Assembly (NCBI GenBank): GCA_027070475.1
Contig: JALXDT010000218.1
Location: 1 to 15,856 of the forward strand
Length of the DNA: 15,856 nucleotides
DNA from: Candidatus Aminicenantota bacterium
Lineage (GTDB): Bacteria; Acidobacteriota; Aminicenantia; JAMOAD01
Direction: 5' to 3'
This document shows, piece by piece, positions 8,374 to 15,856 of the stretch; position 1 is the stretch's first letter; each line of letters starts with the position of its first letter. The notes below the pieces were generated by a model. That model was not told where the DNA came from and made no database searches. It saw nothing but the letters and a program-made list of their open reading frames with translations. The translations under genes were made by a program, and so were the position numbers.

Positions 8374-9919
8374 AGTTTTTGACACAACTTTAAGAGACGG
8401 AGAGCAATCTCCGGGAGCATCCATGTCTGTAACACAGAAGCTTGAATTTGCTCTGATGCTTGAGGACCTTGGAGTTGACAGAATCGAGGCAGGATTTCCT
8501 GTTTCATCCGAGGTTCAGTTTAAGGCAGTGGAAGAGATAAGCAAAAAAGTGAAAAAATCCACTATCGTATCACTTGCAAGATGTGTTCATAATGACATTG
8601 AGGCGGCAAATGAAGCTATGAAACATGCAAAAGACAGAATGTTACATCTTTTTATCGCCACATCTCCCATTCACAGGAAGTACAAACTTGGAATGAGCAA
8701 AAAGGAAATTCTAAAGAGAATCGGAGAAAGTATAAGATATGCTAAGTACTATTTTGACAATATCGAATTTTCCCCTGAAGATGCAACAAGAACCGAAAGG
8801 GATTTTCTATATGAAGTTATTGAAGTCGCAATAGCAAACGGAGCAACAACAATTAATATTCCGGATACAGTCGGTTATAGTGTTCCCGAAGAATTTGAAG
8901 AATTAATCAAATCTATAATTAGAAATGTCCCCAGATTATCAGAAATAGATCTTTCCGTTCATTGTCACAATGATCTTGGGTTAGCTGTTGCTAATTCTCT
9001 TGCTGCGATCTCAGCAGGGGCAACTCAGGTTGAAGTTACGGTGAATGGTATAGGAGAAAGAGCTGGCAATTGTTCTCTTGAGGAACTTGTTATGGCAATC
9101 ACCATTAGAAAGGATTACCTTCCATTTAAAACAAAAATAAAAACGAAAAAATTATATAAAGCATCCAAATTACTTGAAAGCCTGACCGGTCTGATTATAG
9201 CTCGTAATAAGCCCATAGTTGGTGAAAATGCCTTCTTACATGAAGCGGGTATTCATCAACACGGAGTTATCAACAATAGAAAAACATACGAGATAATTAG
9301 ACCGGAAGATATAGGAAGGGATCCAGAGAATCTTGTGCTGGGAAGACATTCCGGAAAACATTCCTTCAGAGAAAAACTCAAATATTACAATTTGAAGCTT
9401 ACAAAAGAACAGTTTGAAAAAGCATTCTCAAAGTTTCAGAAGATAGCCGATAAAAAGAAAGAAGTAAGTGATGATGATATATTGATAATAGTTGCAAATG
9501 TGTTAGGACAATATCCGAATGGATACAGACTTGAATATTTTGATGTTAAAACAGGGAATAAAGTTTATCCTTCTGCCACTGTTAAGATAAAGAAGGGAAA
9601 TACCAAAATGGTCTCATCAAGTACCGGTAATGGCCCTATTGAAGCTGTGTTCAATGCAATAGATTCTGCTATCGGACTTAAAGCTAAACTAAAGGATTTT
9701 GTAGTCTCGGGAGTAGGTGCCGGAAGGGATGCTCTGGGACAGGTAAAGGTTGTTATAAATGTCGAGGGAAATAATTTTGTGGGAAGAGGTAACTCAACGG
9801 ATATTATCGAAGCTTCAGCCAACGCCTATATAAATGCGCTTAACAGATATAATTTTTCAATGGAAGCCGCAAATTTAATTAAAAAACAAAACTCAAAAAA
9901 AGAAAAGAGGGTAAGTTGA
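8354..9919 (+). CDS. leuA: 2-isopropylmalate synthase
   Basis: Condenses 2-ketoisovalerate with acetyl-CoA, the committed leucine step. The TIM-barrel domain contains VFDTTLRDGEQSPGASM (from residue 8), EAGFPVSSEVQF (45-56), HCHNDLGLAVANS (203-215), GIGERAGNCSLEE (232-244) and ENAFLHEAGIHQHG (291-304), all standard for bacterial LeuA. The C-terminal allosteric domain spans about 395-505, with SSTGNGPIEAVFNAID at 422-437, so leucine feedback is expected. Length 521 aa is typical. ATG 8354 is preferred because AAGGAGAGG (8341-8349) lies just upstream and the protein then starts directly before the first barrel strand. Upstream in-frame ATGs at 8333 and 8336 lack a good ribosome binding site. 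It is a paralogue of the adjacent cimA, presumably by ancient duplication. Confidence 0.96.
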   Translation: MKKRKIKVFDTTLRDGEQSPGASMSVTQKLEFALMLEDLGVDRIEAGFPVSSEVQFKAVEEISKKVKKSTIVSLARCVHNDIEAANEAMKHAKDRMLHLFIATSPIHRKYKLGMSKKEILKRIGESIRYAKYYFDNIEFSPEDATRTERDFLYEVIEVAIANGATTINIPDTVGYSVPEEFEELIKSIIRNVPRLSEIDLSVHCHNDLGLAVANSLAAISAGATQVEVTVNGIGERAGNCSLEELVMAITIRKDYLPFKTKIKTKKLYKASKLLESLTGLIIARNKPIVGENAFLHEAGIHQHGVINNRKTYEIIRPEDIGRDPENLVLGRHSGKHSFREKLKYYNLKLTKEQFEKAFSKFQKIADKKKEVSDDDILIIVANVLGQYPNGYRLEYFDVKTGNKVYPSATVKIKKGNTKMVSSSTGNGPIEAVFNAIDSAIGLKAKLKDFVVSGVGAGRDALGQVKVVINVEGNNFVGRGNSTDIIEASANAYINALNRYNFSMEAANLIKKQNSKKEKRVS

Positions 9920-9920
9920 A

Positions 9921-11180
9921 ATGGGTATGACAATAACAGAAAAAATTTTATCAGAAAAAACAGGACATAAAGTTAGAGTCGGAGAGTATATTTTAATTGA
10001 AGTTGATATTGCGCTTGCGAATGATATCACAGCTCCTCTCGCAATAGATGAATTTTATAAAACAGGTATTAAAAAGGTGTATAATCCGGAGCAAATTGTC
10101 CTTGTCCCTGATCACTTTGTGCCTAATAAGGATATTCTTTCAGCTATGCAGGTAAAGAAAATAAGAAAATTTGCAAAGGAGCAGAATATAGAAAAATTTT
10201 TTGAACTTGGAAGAATGGGGATAGAGCATGTTCTTTTACCGGAGCAGGGAATAGTGAAATCAAGAGACATTGTTGTAGGTGCGGATTCTCATACCTGTAC
10301 ATACGGCGCATTGGGAGCTTTTTCAACCGGTGTTGGTTCCACTGATATTGCCGGAGTCTACATGATGGGGAAAGCATGGTTTAAGGTTCCGGAAGTCATT
10401 GATGTTTATATAAAAGGTAACTTCAGGAAATATGTTTCCGGAAAAGATTTTATTTTGAAATTGATTTCCATTTTAGGTGTCAGCGGGGCAAATTACAAGG
10501 TTTTGGAATTCAGAGGTCCTGGAATTGAAAATATCTCAATGGATTCAAGGTTTACAATTTCAAATATGGCAATTGAAGCCGGAGGTAAAGCCGGAATATT
10601 TCCGGTGGATGATTTAACAATTGAATATGAAAGAGAGAGAGGAATCAAAGTTGAGAAACTTACAGCAGATGAGGATGCCAGTTATATGAGGAGAATTGAA
10701 TTTGATCTCAATGAACTGGAACCTCAGGTTGCTTTTCCCTTTCTTCCTTCAAATTCAAAAGGTATTTCTGAAACAGAAAAGGAAAAAATTAAAATTGATC
10801 AGATTGTAATTGGAAGTTGTACAAACGGAAGAATGGAAGATTTAAGAGCCGCAGCAATGATTTTAAAAGGGAAAAAAATTAGCAGAAATGTAAGGTGTAT
10901 AATCATTCCCGGTTCTCAACAGGTCTACAAAAATGCAATTAGAGAAGGTTTGTTTGATATTTTTGTGAACGCGGAGTGCGCTGTTTCCACTCCAACATGC
11001 GGTCCTTGTCTTGGCGGACATATGGGAGTTCTTGCCGAAGGAGAGGTTGCTCTCTCCACTACAAACAGGAATTTTGTTGGAAGAATGGGGCATGTTAAGA
11101 GTAAGGTTTACCTATCTTCTCCGGTGGTTGCCGCAGCAAGTGCCATTAAAGGGTATATAGCCAATCCGGAAAATTTGTAA
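9921..11180 (+). CDS. leuC: isopropylmalate/citramalate isomerase, large subunit
   Basis: Catalytic Fe-S subunit of the aconitase-family isomerase that converts 2-isopropylmalate to 3-isopropylmalate and, in a citramalate pathway, citramalate to 3-methylmalate. VGADSHTCTYGALGAF at 119-134 is the family signature. C300 (GSCTNGR), C360 and C363 (PTCGPCLGG) should bind the [4Fe-4S] cluster. At 419 residues it belongs to the shorter LeuC group shared by many anaerobes, thermophiles and archaea, rather than the 460-470 residue E. coli type. That group also contains homoaconitases, so family alone does not fix substrate; the operon does. ATG 9921 begins 1 nt after the leuA stop; AGAGGG at 9906-9911 is a modest ribosome binding site. 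A second in-frame ATG lies two codons in. Confidence 0.95.
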   Translation: MGMTITEKILSEKTGHKVRVGEYILIEVDIALANDITAPLAIDEFYKTGIKKVYNPEQIVLVPDHFVPNKDILSAMQVKKIRKFAKEQNIEKFFELGRMGIEHVLLPEQGIVKSRDIVVGADSHTCTYGALGAFSTGVGSTDIAGVYMMGKAWFKVPEVIDVYIKGNFRKYVSGKDFILKLISILGVSGANYKVLEFRGPGIENISMDSRFTISNMAIEAGGKAGIFPVDDLTIEYERERGIKVEKLTADEDASYMRRIEFDLNELEPQVAFPFLPSNSKGISETEKEKIKIDQIVIGSCTNGRMEDLRAAAMILKGKKISRNVRCIIIPGSQQVYKNAIREGLFDIFVNAECAVSTPTCGPCLGGHMGVLAEGEVALSTTNRNFVGRMGHVKSKVYLSSPVVAAASAIKGYIANPENL

Positions 11181-11192
11181 AGGAGGAATATT

Positions 11193-11705
11193 ATGGAGAT
11201 AAAAGGAAAAGCTTTTGTTTTCGGTGATGATGTGAATACTGATGAAATTATTCCGGCAAGATATTTAAACACAAGTGAGCCGAAAGAGCTTGCAAAATAC
11301 TGTATGGAAGATGCAAGACCTGGCTTCGGGAAAAGAGATGATCTTAAAAGTAACATAATAGTCGCCGGAGAAAATTTCGGATGTGGTTCATCAAGAGAGC
11401 ATGCTCCGATAGCAATCAAAGCGGCAGGAATATCTTGTGTTATTGCAAAATCCTTTGCAAGAATATTTTTAAGAAATTCGATAAACATAGGATTGCCTAT
11501 TATTGAGCTTGAGGAAGCTAATAAAATCAATGAAGAGGATAAATTACGGATTAACTTTGATAGAGGAGAAATTGTGAATGAAACAACAAAAGAAAAATTT
11601 AAATTTCAATCATATCCCGATTTTATGAAATCAATAATTTCCGAAGGAGGTTGGATTAATTATGCAAAAAAGCTTATCAAAGAGGAAAACCATGAAAAAA
11701 AATAA
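11193..11705 (+). CDS. leuD: isopropylmalate/citramalate isomerase, small subunit
   Basis: Small swivelling subunit completing the LeuCD active site. FGDDVNTDEIIPARYL at 10-25 and ENFGCGSSREHAPIA at 60-74 are standard. The specificity loop begins YLNTS (24-28); Leu following Tyr is typical of isopropylmalate isomerases, whereas homoaconitase-type subunits usually have Arg there, which supports a role in leucine and isoleucine synthesis. Length 170 aa matches the short partner of 419-residue LeuC proteins. ATG 11193 follows AAAGGAGG (11179-11186), which overlaps the leuC stop codon. The 3' end overlaps leuB by 14 nt. Confidence 0.95.
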   Translation: MEIKGKAFVFGDDVNTDEIIPARYLNTSEPKELAKYCMEDARPGFGKRDDLKSNIIVAGENFGCGSSREHAPIAIKAAGISCVIAKSFARIFLRNSINIGLPIIELEEANKINEEDKLRINFDRGEIVNETTKEKFKFQSYPDFMKSIISEGGWINYAKKLIKEENHEKK

Positions 11706-12762
11706 GAAAATAGCGGTTCTACCGGGTGATGGAATTGGACCTGAAGTAATGAAGGAAGCTCTCAAGGTTCTGGAAAAGGTCAAAAAAAAGTATGGCCTTA
11801 ATTTTGAATTGAAATTCGGTGATATAGGAGGAATAGCAATAGATAAATATGATCACCCATTACCTGAGCAAACCAAAAATTTGTGCCTTAATTCGGATGC
11901 TGTTTTACTTGGGAGCATAGGAGGGCCAAAATGGGATAATTATCCTCCTGAAAAAAATCCCGAAATAGGAGGTCTTCTCGGGTTAAGGAAATTACTGAAT
12001 CTGTATGTGAATCTGAGACCTGTTGTTTTATATGAAAGATTAAAAGAAAACAGCCCTCTTTCCAAAAAAATCATTGAATCCGATATCGACATAATAACGG
12101 TCAGAGAACTTTCTCAGGGTATATATTTCAGCAAGCCAAAGAAACTCACTGATAATGAGGGTTACGATACTATGAGATATGACAGACAAACTGTTAACAG
12201 GATATCAAAATCAGGATTTGAAATTGCAAAAAGCAGAAGAAGGAAAATAACATCGGTAGATAAAGCTAATGTTTTATACAGTTCAAAATTGTGGAGAAAA
12301 ACAGTTAGTGAAATTTCAAGAAATTATCCGGAAGTGGAATTAACTCACATGTATGTGGATAATGCTGCAATGCAACTTATATTGAATCCATCTCAATTTG
12401 ATGTGATTTTAACGACCAATCTTTTCGGAGATATTCTCTCGGATGAATCCGCCGCAATTTCGGGTTCACTCGGTATGATACCCTCGGCTTCGTTCGGAAA
12501 AGGCAATATCAATCTTTATGAACCTGCTGGAGGTTCCGCACCGGATATAGCGGGAAAAGGAATTGCGAATCCAGTCGCTCAGATTCTTTCACTTGCAATG
12601 ATGCTGGAATATTCTTTCGGTTTAAAAGAAGCGGCAAATGATGTGAGAGAGGCAGTGAAAAAAACAATAAACGAAGGATATGGAACCATTGATATAGTTA
12701 AGAATAAAAAATATGTTTTATCAACTTCTGAGATGGGAGATTCCATTGCGGAGAAAATTTAA
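11692..12762 (+). CDS. leuB: 3-isopropylmalate (and 3-methylmalate) dehydrogenase
   Basis: NAD- and divalent-metal-dependent oxidative decarboxylation of 3-isopropylmalate to 2-ketoisocaproate; in the citramalate route the same enzyme makes 2-oxobutyrate from 3-methylmalate. Visible are GDGIGPEV (12-19), substrate arginines R99, R109 and R138, Y145, K191 (SVDKANVL), and metal aspartates D223, D247 and D251. The nucleotide site reads EPAGGSAPDIAGKGIANP (277-294), as in bacterial LeuB. The usual RELTGGIYFG motif is RELSQGIYFS (138-147), a mild departure. ATG 11692 gives 356 aa starting MKKNKKIAVLPGDG, with AAGAGG 6 nt upstream. An in-frame ATG at 11662, 11 nt after AAGGAGG, would add ten residues and is a real alternative. 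Confidence 0.95.
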   Translation: MKKNKKIAVLPGDGIGPEVMKEALKVLEKVKKKYGLNFELKFGDIGGIAIDKYDHPLPEQTKNLCLNSDAVLLGSIGGPKWDNYPPEKNPEIGGLLGLRKLLNLYVNLRPVVLYERLKENSPLSKKIIESDIDIITVRELSQGIYFSKPKKLTDNEGYDTMRYDRQTVNRISKSGFEIAKSRRRKITSVDKANVLYSSKLWRKTVSEISRNYPEVELTHMYVDNAAMQLILNPSQFDVILTTNLFGDILSDESAAISGSLGMIPSASFGKGNINLYEPAGGSAPDIAGKGIANPVAQILSLAMMLEYSFGLKEAANDVREAVKKTINEGYGTIDIVKNKKYVLSTSEMGDSIAEKI

Positions 12763-12782
12763 TCTAAATTAAGGAGGAAAAA

Positions 12783-13835
12783 ATGGAATGGAAAATAGAA
12801 AAAGCAAGAAAACTAAAACCTGTTTACAAAGATGAAAATCAAATTGGCTTCGGGAAATTCTTAACGGATCATATGCTTATTATGTATTATGATAGAGACA
12901 AAGGTTGGTATGATCCGAAGATTATAAAGATGTCCGAAATAAAATTATCTCCTGCGGCATTGGTTTTTCATTACGGACAGGAGATTTTTGAAGGAATGAA
13001 AGCCTTTCTGGGAAATGACGGTAAAATTCGTCTTTTCAGACCCCGTGATAATATGAATAGATTTAACAAGAGCGCAAGAAGAATGATGATTCCCGAAATT
13101 GATTCTGAATTTGTACTGGAGGGGTTGAAAAAGCTGCTTTTTCTTGATAAAAGATGGTTCCCGAAGAAGAAGGGTAATGCATTATACATAAGGCCAACGA
13201 TTATAGCAACCGAGCCGACTCTTTATTTAAAACCATCTGATGAATATATATTTTTCATAATTTTGGCTCCTTCATCCGGAATATACGGACTTAAAGAATT
13301 AAAACTCTATGTTGAAGATGAGTATGTCAGAGCTGCAAAAGGAGGGACAGCCGAGGTTAAAACAGGAGGAAATTATGCAGCTGCATTTTATCCTTCCTCT
13401 TTGAGAAAAGGTTATGATGCCATACTATGGCTTGATTATAGGGAAGGAAACTATGTTCAGGAAGTAGGTACAATGAATATCTTTTTTGTGGAAGAAGGTA
13501 AAAGGTTAATTACTCCGGAGCTTGACGGTGGTGTTCTCCCGGGAATTACCCGTGATTCAATTATAAAACTTGCAAGATCAAAAGGATACATGGTAGTTGA
13601 GAAAAGAATTCCAATTCATGAGGTCATAGAAAAAACACAAAATGGAATTTATACAGAAGCTTTCGGGACAGGAACTGCTGCTATCATATCTCCCATTAAG
13701 GAAATATTTTACAAAGGGGAAAATTATACTTTCTCCTTTTCCTCAAATCTGAGGAATGAATTTTACGAAAAACTGTTAAATATTCAATTTGGGATTGAAA
13801 AAGAGGATTTTAATTGGGTCGAAACAGTTGAATGA
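12783..13835 (+). CDS. ilvE: branched-chain amino acid aminotransferase (large, BCAT type II)
   Basis: PLP fold-type IV transaminase for the last step of Ile, Val and Leu synthesis, using glutamate as amino donor. Catalytic K193 lies in EVKTGGNY (191-198). HYGQEIFEGMKAF (63-75), RPRDNMNRFNKSARRM (86-101), QEVGTMNIFFV (226-236), LPGITRDSII (252-261) and the phosphate-binding GTGTAA (295-300) are all present. The 350-residue length and the EGMKAF and GTMNIFF motifs place it with the large bacterial and eukaryotic BCATs, not the roughly 300-residue E. coli type or aminodeoxychorismate lyase. ATG 12783 follows AAGGAGG (12771-12777) by 5 nt. It is the last gene of the operon, 83 nt from the convergent ATPase gene. 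No clear terminator follows. Confidence 0.96.
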   Translation: MEWKIEKARKLKPVYKDENQIGFGKFLTDHMLIMYYDRDKGWYDPKIIKMSEIKLSPAALVFHYGQEIFEGMKAFLGNDGKIRLFRPRDNMNRFNKSARRMMIPEIDSEFVLEGLKKLLFLDKRWFPKKKGNALYIRPTIIATEPTLYLKPSDEYIFFIILAPSSGIYGLKELKLYVEDEYVRAAKGGTAEVKTGGNYAAAFYPSSLRKGYDAILWLDYREGNYVQEVGTMNIFFVEEGKRLITPELDGGVLPGITRDSIIKLARSKGYMVVEKRIPIHEVIEKTQNGIYTEAFGTGTAAIISPIKEIFYKGENYTFSFSSNLRNEFYEKLLNIQFGIEKEDFNWVETVE

Positions 13836-13840
13836 AAATT

Positions 13841-13886
13841 TCATATTATAATTTGTATTAATTCATGTATTAATAACTCATATTAT
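13841..13886. repeat. palindrome flanked by 9-bp direct repeats in convergent gap
   Basis: Between the ends of ilvE and the ATPase gene, a 7-bp all-AT inverted repeat (TATTAAT at 13856-13862, ATTAATA at 13869-13875, 6-nt loop) is bracketed by two identical 9-mers, TCATATTAT, at 13841-13849 and 13878-13886. It could help transcripts end in both directions, but the stem is weak and neither strand has an adjoining T-run. In such AT-rich DNA it may be chance. Confidence 0.25.
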
Positions 13887-13918
13887 GGTTAGAGGTTTGT
13901 TTGTACTTGGATAGTTTA

Positions 13919-15850
13919 TTATTCTTTTTTCACATTCAACAACCTTGCATTTGCCGCTACTATAACAGTGCTTAATGACATTAAAGCAGCTCCGATGGCA
14001 GGTGATACTAAAATTCCATAATTGTAAAGAACTCCTGCTGCAAGCGGGATTGCAAAAGCATTATATCCTGTTGCCCAGAAAAGATTTTGTACCATTTTTT
14101 TATAGGTTGCTTTTCCGAATAAAATAAGAGAGAGAACATCCTTGGGATTACTGTTAACAAGGATTATGTCAGCGGTTTCTGCTGCGATATCTGTTCCAGA
14201 ACCAATTGCAATTCCTACATCTGCCAGTGCCAGGGCGGGAGCATCATTAATCCCATCGCCAGTCATTGCAACAAATTCTCCTTTATCTTTTAATTCTTTT
14301 ATTTTTTCCTGTTTCTCATGGGGTAAAACCTCAGCAAAATAGCCATCTAAATTAAGTTTTTTTGAAACGTATTCAGCTATCTCCTTATTATCTCCTGTTA
14401 GCATAAAACACTTAATTCCCTGTTTTTTTAAGCCTTCAATTGCTGCAAAGGATTCTTCTCTGATTTGATCTTCAAGTGTTATGACTCCTGATAACTTTCC
14501 GTCAATTATTAAGAAAACAAGAGTTGCAATATCATTTATTTTAGAATTTTCAGGAATTATAAAACCTCTCTTTCCCACAGCTTTTTTACTCAAAAGTTGA
14601 ATCATATGCTCTTTTAGCTTACCTTCAATTCCTTCGCCTTTTATAACCTTAAAATCTGATACCTCGTATAGATCAAGTGACTTTTCCTTTGCTTTTCTAA
14701 TAATTCCTTTTGCTATAGGGTGTTCTGAATTTTTTTCAAGAGAAGCTGCGTATTTTAATAAATCATCTTCCCTAAAATTTTTATTAAAAGAGATAATAGA
14801 GCTAACTCCGAATTTCCCCTCTGTTAATGTGCCTGTTTTATCGAAAACTATTGTTGTTAATTTTCTTGAACTTTCAAAAGCCGTTCTATTCCTTATAAGT
14901 AATCCATTTTTAGCGGAAAGTGCTGTTGAGACAGCGTTTACAAGGGGAATGGCAAGACCAAGAGCATGTGGGCAGGCTATGACCATGACTGTTGCAAGTC
15001 TTTCTATGGAAAATGCCATTGCCGCACCTGCTGAAACCCAGTATCCAAAAGTTATGGCACCAGCGGTTATGGCAATTACGGTCAGCCACCTTGCAGCAAC
15101 ATCAGCAAACTTTTCTGTTTTTGATTTTGCTTCCTGGGCTTGTTTAACTAAGTTTATCACTTTTGAAAGATAGGATTCCTCTCCCGTACCTAAAACCTTT
15201 ACCTCTAATATATCATCACCATTTATAGAACCACCTATTACCTGATCTCCAGGCCCCTTTTTAACAGGTTTTGATTCTCCTGTAAGCATTGATTCATCAA
15301 TATAGGTTTCTCCATTGATTATTATTCCATCAGCTGGAATTTTTTCTCCGGCTTTTACAAGAACTATATCATTCCTTTTTAGCTCAGAAATTTTCACATC
15401 TATAATTTCTTTTCCCCTAATAAGATGTGCTTCATCAGGCATAAGTTGAGCTAATTTTTCAAGAGCCTTTGATGCTCCTAAAACAGATTTCATCTCAATC
15501 CAGTGTCCTAAGAGCATTACATCAATTAGTGTGGCAAGCTCCCAGAAAAAGAATTTACCTTTGAGCCCAAAAACCACAGCTGCACTATAAAAATATGCCA
15601 CAGAAATAGCAATTGCAATCAATGTCATCATTCCGGGTTTTTTTTGTTTAAATTCAGTATAAATACCCTTTAAAAAGGGATAACCACCCCAGAAAAATAC
15701 AAAACTGGAAAGTAAAAACAGAATATACTTATCTGCTCCAAATTGAAATGTAAATCCTAAAAGTTGCCTTACAAGGGGGGATAAGATTAATATGGGAAGT
15801 GTAATAATCAAGGATATTATAAATCTTTTTTTAAAGTCCTCCATCATCAT
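13919..15850 (-). CDS. copB: CopB-type copper-exporting P-type ATPase (P1B, CPH class), probably N-terminally truncated by the window edge
   Basis: Inner-membrane ATPase expected to export copper. Numbering from the first visible ATG (15850): TGES actuator motif at 190-193, ACPHALGLAIP at 292-302 in the metal-binding membrane helix, phosphorylated D337 in DKTGTLTEG, nucleotide-binding SEHPIAKGI at 375-383, and TGDGINDAPAL from 530. The C-terminal membrane pair has YNAFAIPLAAG and MSLSTVIVA (624-632). CPH instead of CPC, with the MSxST motif, is characteristic of CopB-like P1B-3 ATPases, linked in characterised members to Cu(II) or Cu(I) efflux. No HMA domain is visible. The protein starts at MMMEDFKKRF, where CopB proteins normally have a preceding His-rich tail. 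The frame stays open through the last six bases (His-Lys), and no ribosome binding site is visible, so the true start probably lies beyond 15856. Convergent to the ilv-leu operon. Confidence 0.9.
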   Translation of the reverse strand: MMMEDFKKRFIISLIITLPILILSPLVRQLLGFTFQFGADKYILFLLSSFVFFWGGYPFLKGIYTEFKQKKPGMMTLIAIAISVAYFYSAAVVFGLKGKFFFWELATLIDVMLLGHWIEMKSVLGASKALEKLAQLMPDEAHLIRGKEIIDVKISELKRNDIVLVKAGEKIPADGIIINGETYIDESMLTGESKPVKKGPGDQVIGGSINGDDILEVKVLGTGEESYLSKVINLVKQAQEAKSKTEKFADVAARWLTVIAITAGAITFGYWVSAGAAMAFSIERLATVMVIACPHALGLAIPLVNAVSTALSAKNGLLIRNRTAFESSRKLTTIVFDKTGTLTEGKFGVSSIISFNKNFREDDLLKYAASLEKNSEHPIAKGIIRKAKEKSLDLYEVSDFKVIKGEGIEGKLKEHMIQLLSKKAVGKRGFIIPENSKINDIATLVFLIIDGKLSGVITLEDQIREESFAAIEGLKKQGIKCFMLTGDNKEIAEYVSKKLNLDGYFAEVLPHEKQEKIKELKDKGEFVAMTGDGINDAPALALADVGIAIGSGTDIAAETADIILVNSNPKDVLSLILFGKATYKKMVQNLFWATGYNAFAIPLAAGVLYNYGILVSPAIGAALMSLSTVIVAANARLLNVKKE

Positions 15851-15856
15851 TTTATG

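Noticed and set aside
11662..11691. Upstream ATG for leuB
   Set aside because: AAGGAGG is present but 11 nt away, and the ten added residues are not typical of LeuB. Kept as an alternative rather than the main call.
9921..11705. Homoaconitase (lysine pathway) instead of isopropylmalate isomerase
   Set aside because: The small-subunit loop reads YL rather than YR, and the genes lie between leuA and leuB, so leucine and citramalate isomerisation fits better.
14829..15173. 114-codon plus-strand ORF within the ATPase gene
   Set aside because: It is antisense to conserved ATPase motifs (CPH helix, DKTGT) and has no ribosome binding site or family resemblance; it is a shadow of the real gene.

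Overview
The window is an AT-rich bacterial segment. Genes are tightly packed, most start codons follow a strong AGGAGG-type ribosome binding site, and arginine is mostly AGA/AGG. I cannot place the organism from sequence alone. A bacterium with a Tat export system, copper defence and full amino-acid prototrophy fits. Lys/Glu-rich proteins hint at, but do not prove, a moderately thermophilic lineage.

Layout. (1) 33-1604, plus strand: a Tat-exported multicopper oxidase. (2) 1605-2103: a 499-nt gap with a sigma70-like promoter, a leader-peptide ORF extremely rich in Leu and Ile codons (1785-1955), and a structured leader RNA reaching the ribosome binding site of ilvB. (3) 2104-13835, plus strand: ten contiguous genes, ilvB-ilvN-ilvC-ilvD-cimA-leuA-leuC-leuD-leuB-ilvE, separated by at most about 20 nt or overlapping. 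(4) 13836-13918: a short AT-rich convergent gap. (5) 13919 to the right edge, minus strand: a CopB-type copper P-type ATPase whose true N-terminus probably lies outside the window.

How it works together. The ten genes encode every committed enzyme for Ile, Val and Leu from pyruvate and acetyl-CoA. IlvBN, IlvC and IlvD make 2-ketoisovalerate and, from 2-oxobutyrate, 2-keto-3-methylvalerate. CimA condenses pyruvate and acetyl-CoA to citramalate, so Ile can be made without threonine deaminase, which is absent here. LeuA starts the leucine branch. LeuCD and LeuB serve both the isopropylmalate and citramalate branches. IlvE performs the final transamination. The Leu/Ile-rich leader peptide and mutually exclusive RNA helices downstream indicate ribosome-mediated attenuation of the whole operon. 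No convincing intrinsic terminator is visible, so the output may be control of ilvB translation or Rho-dependent termination.

Two copper-handling genes flank the operon. Two of the enzyme steps in between, dihydroxyacid dehydratase and isopropylmalate isomerase, use exposed Fe-S clusters known to be copper-sensitive, so the neighbourhood may be functional rather than accidental. The most notable items are the leader peptide with its competing helices, and an ACT-only acetolactate synthase small subunit with non-consensus residues at the classical valine-binding positions.
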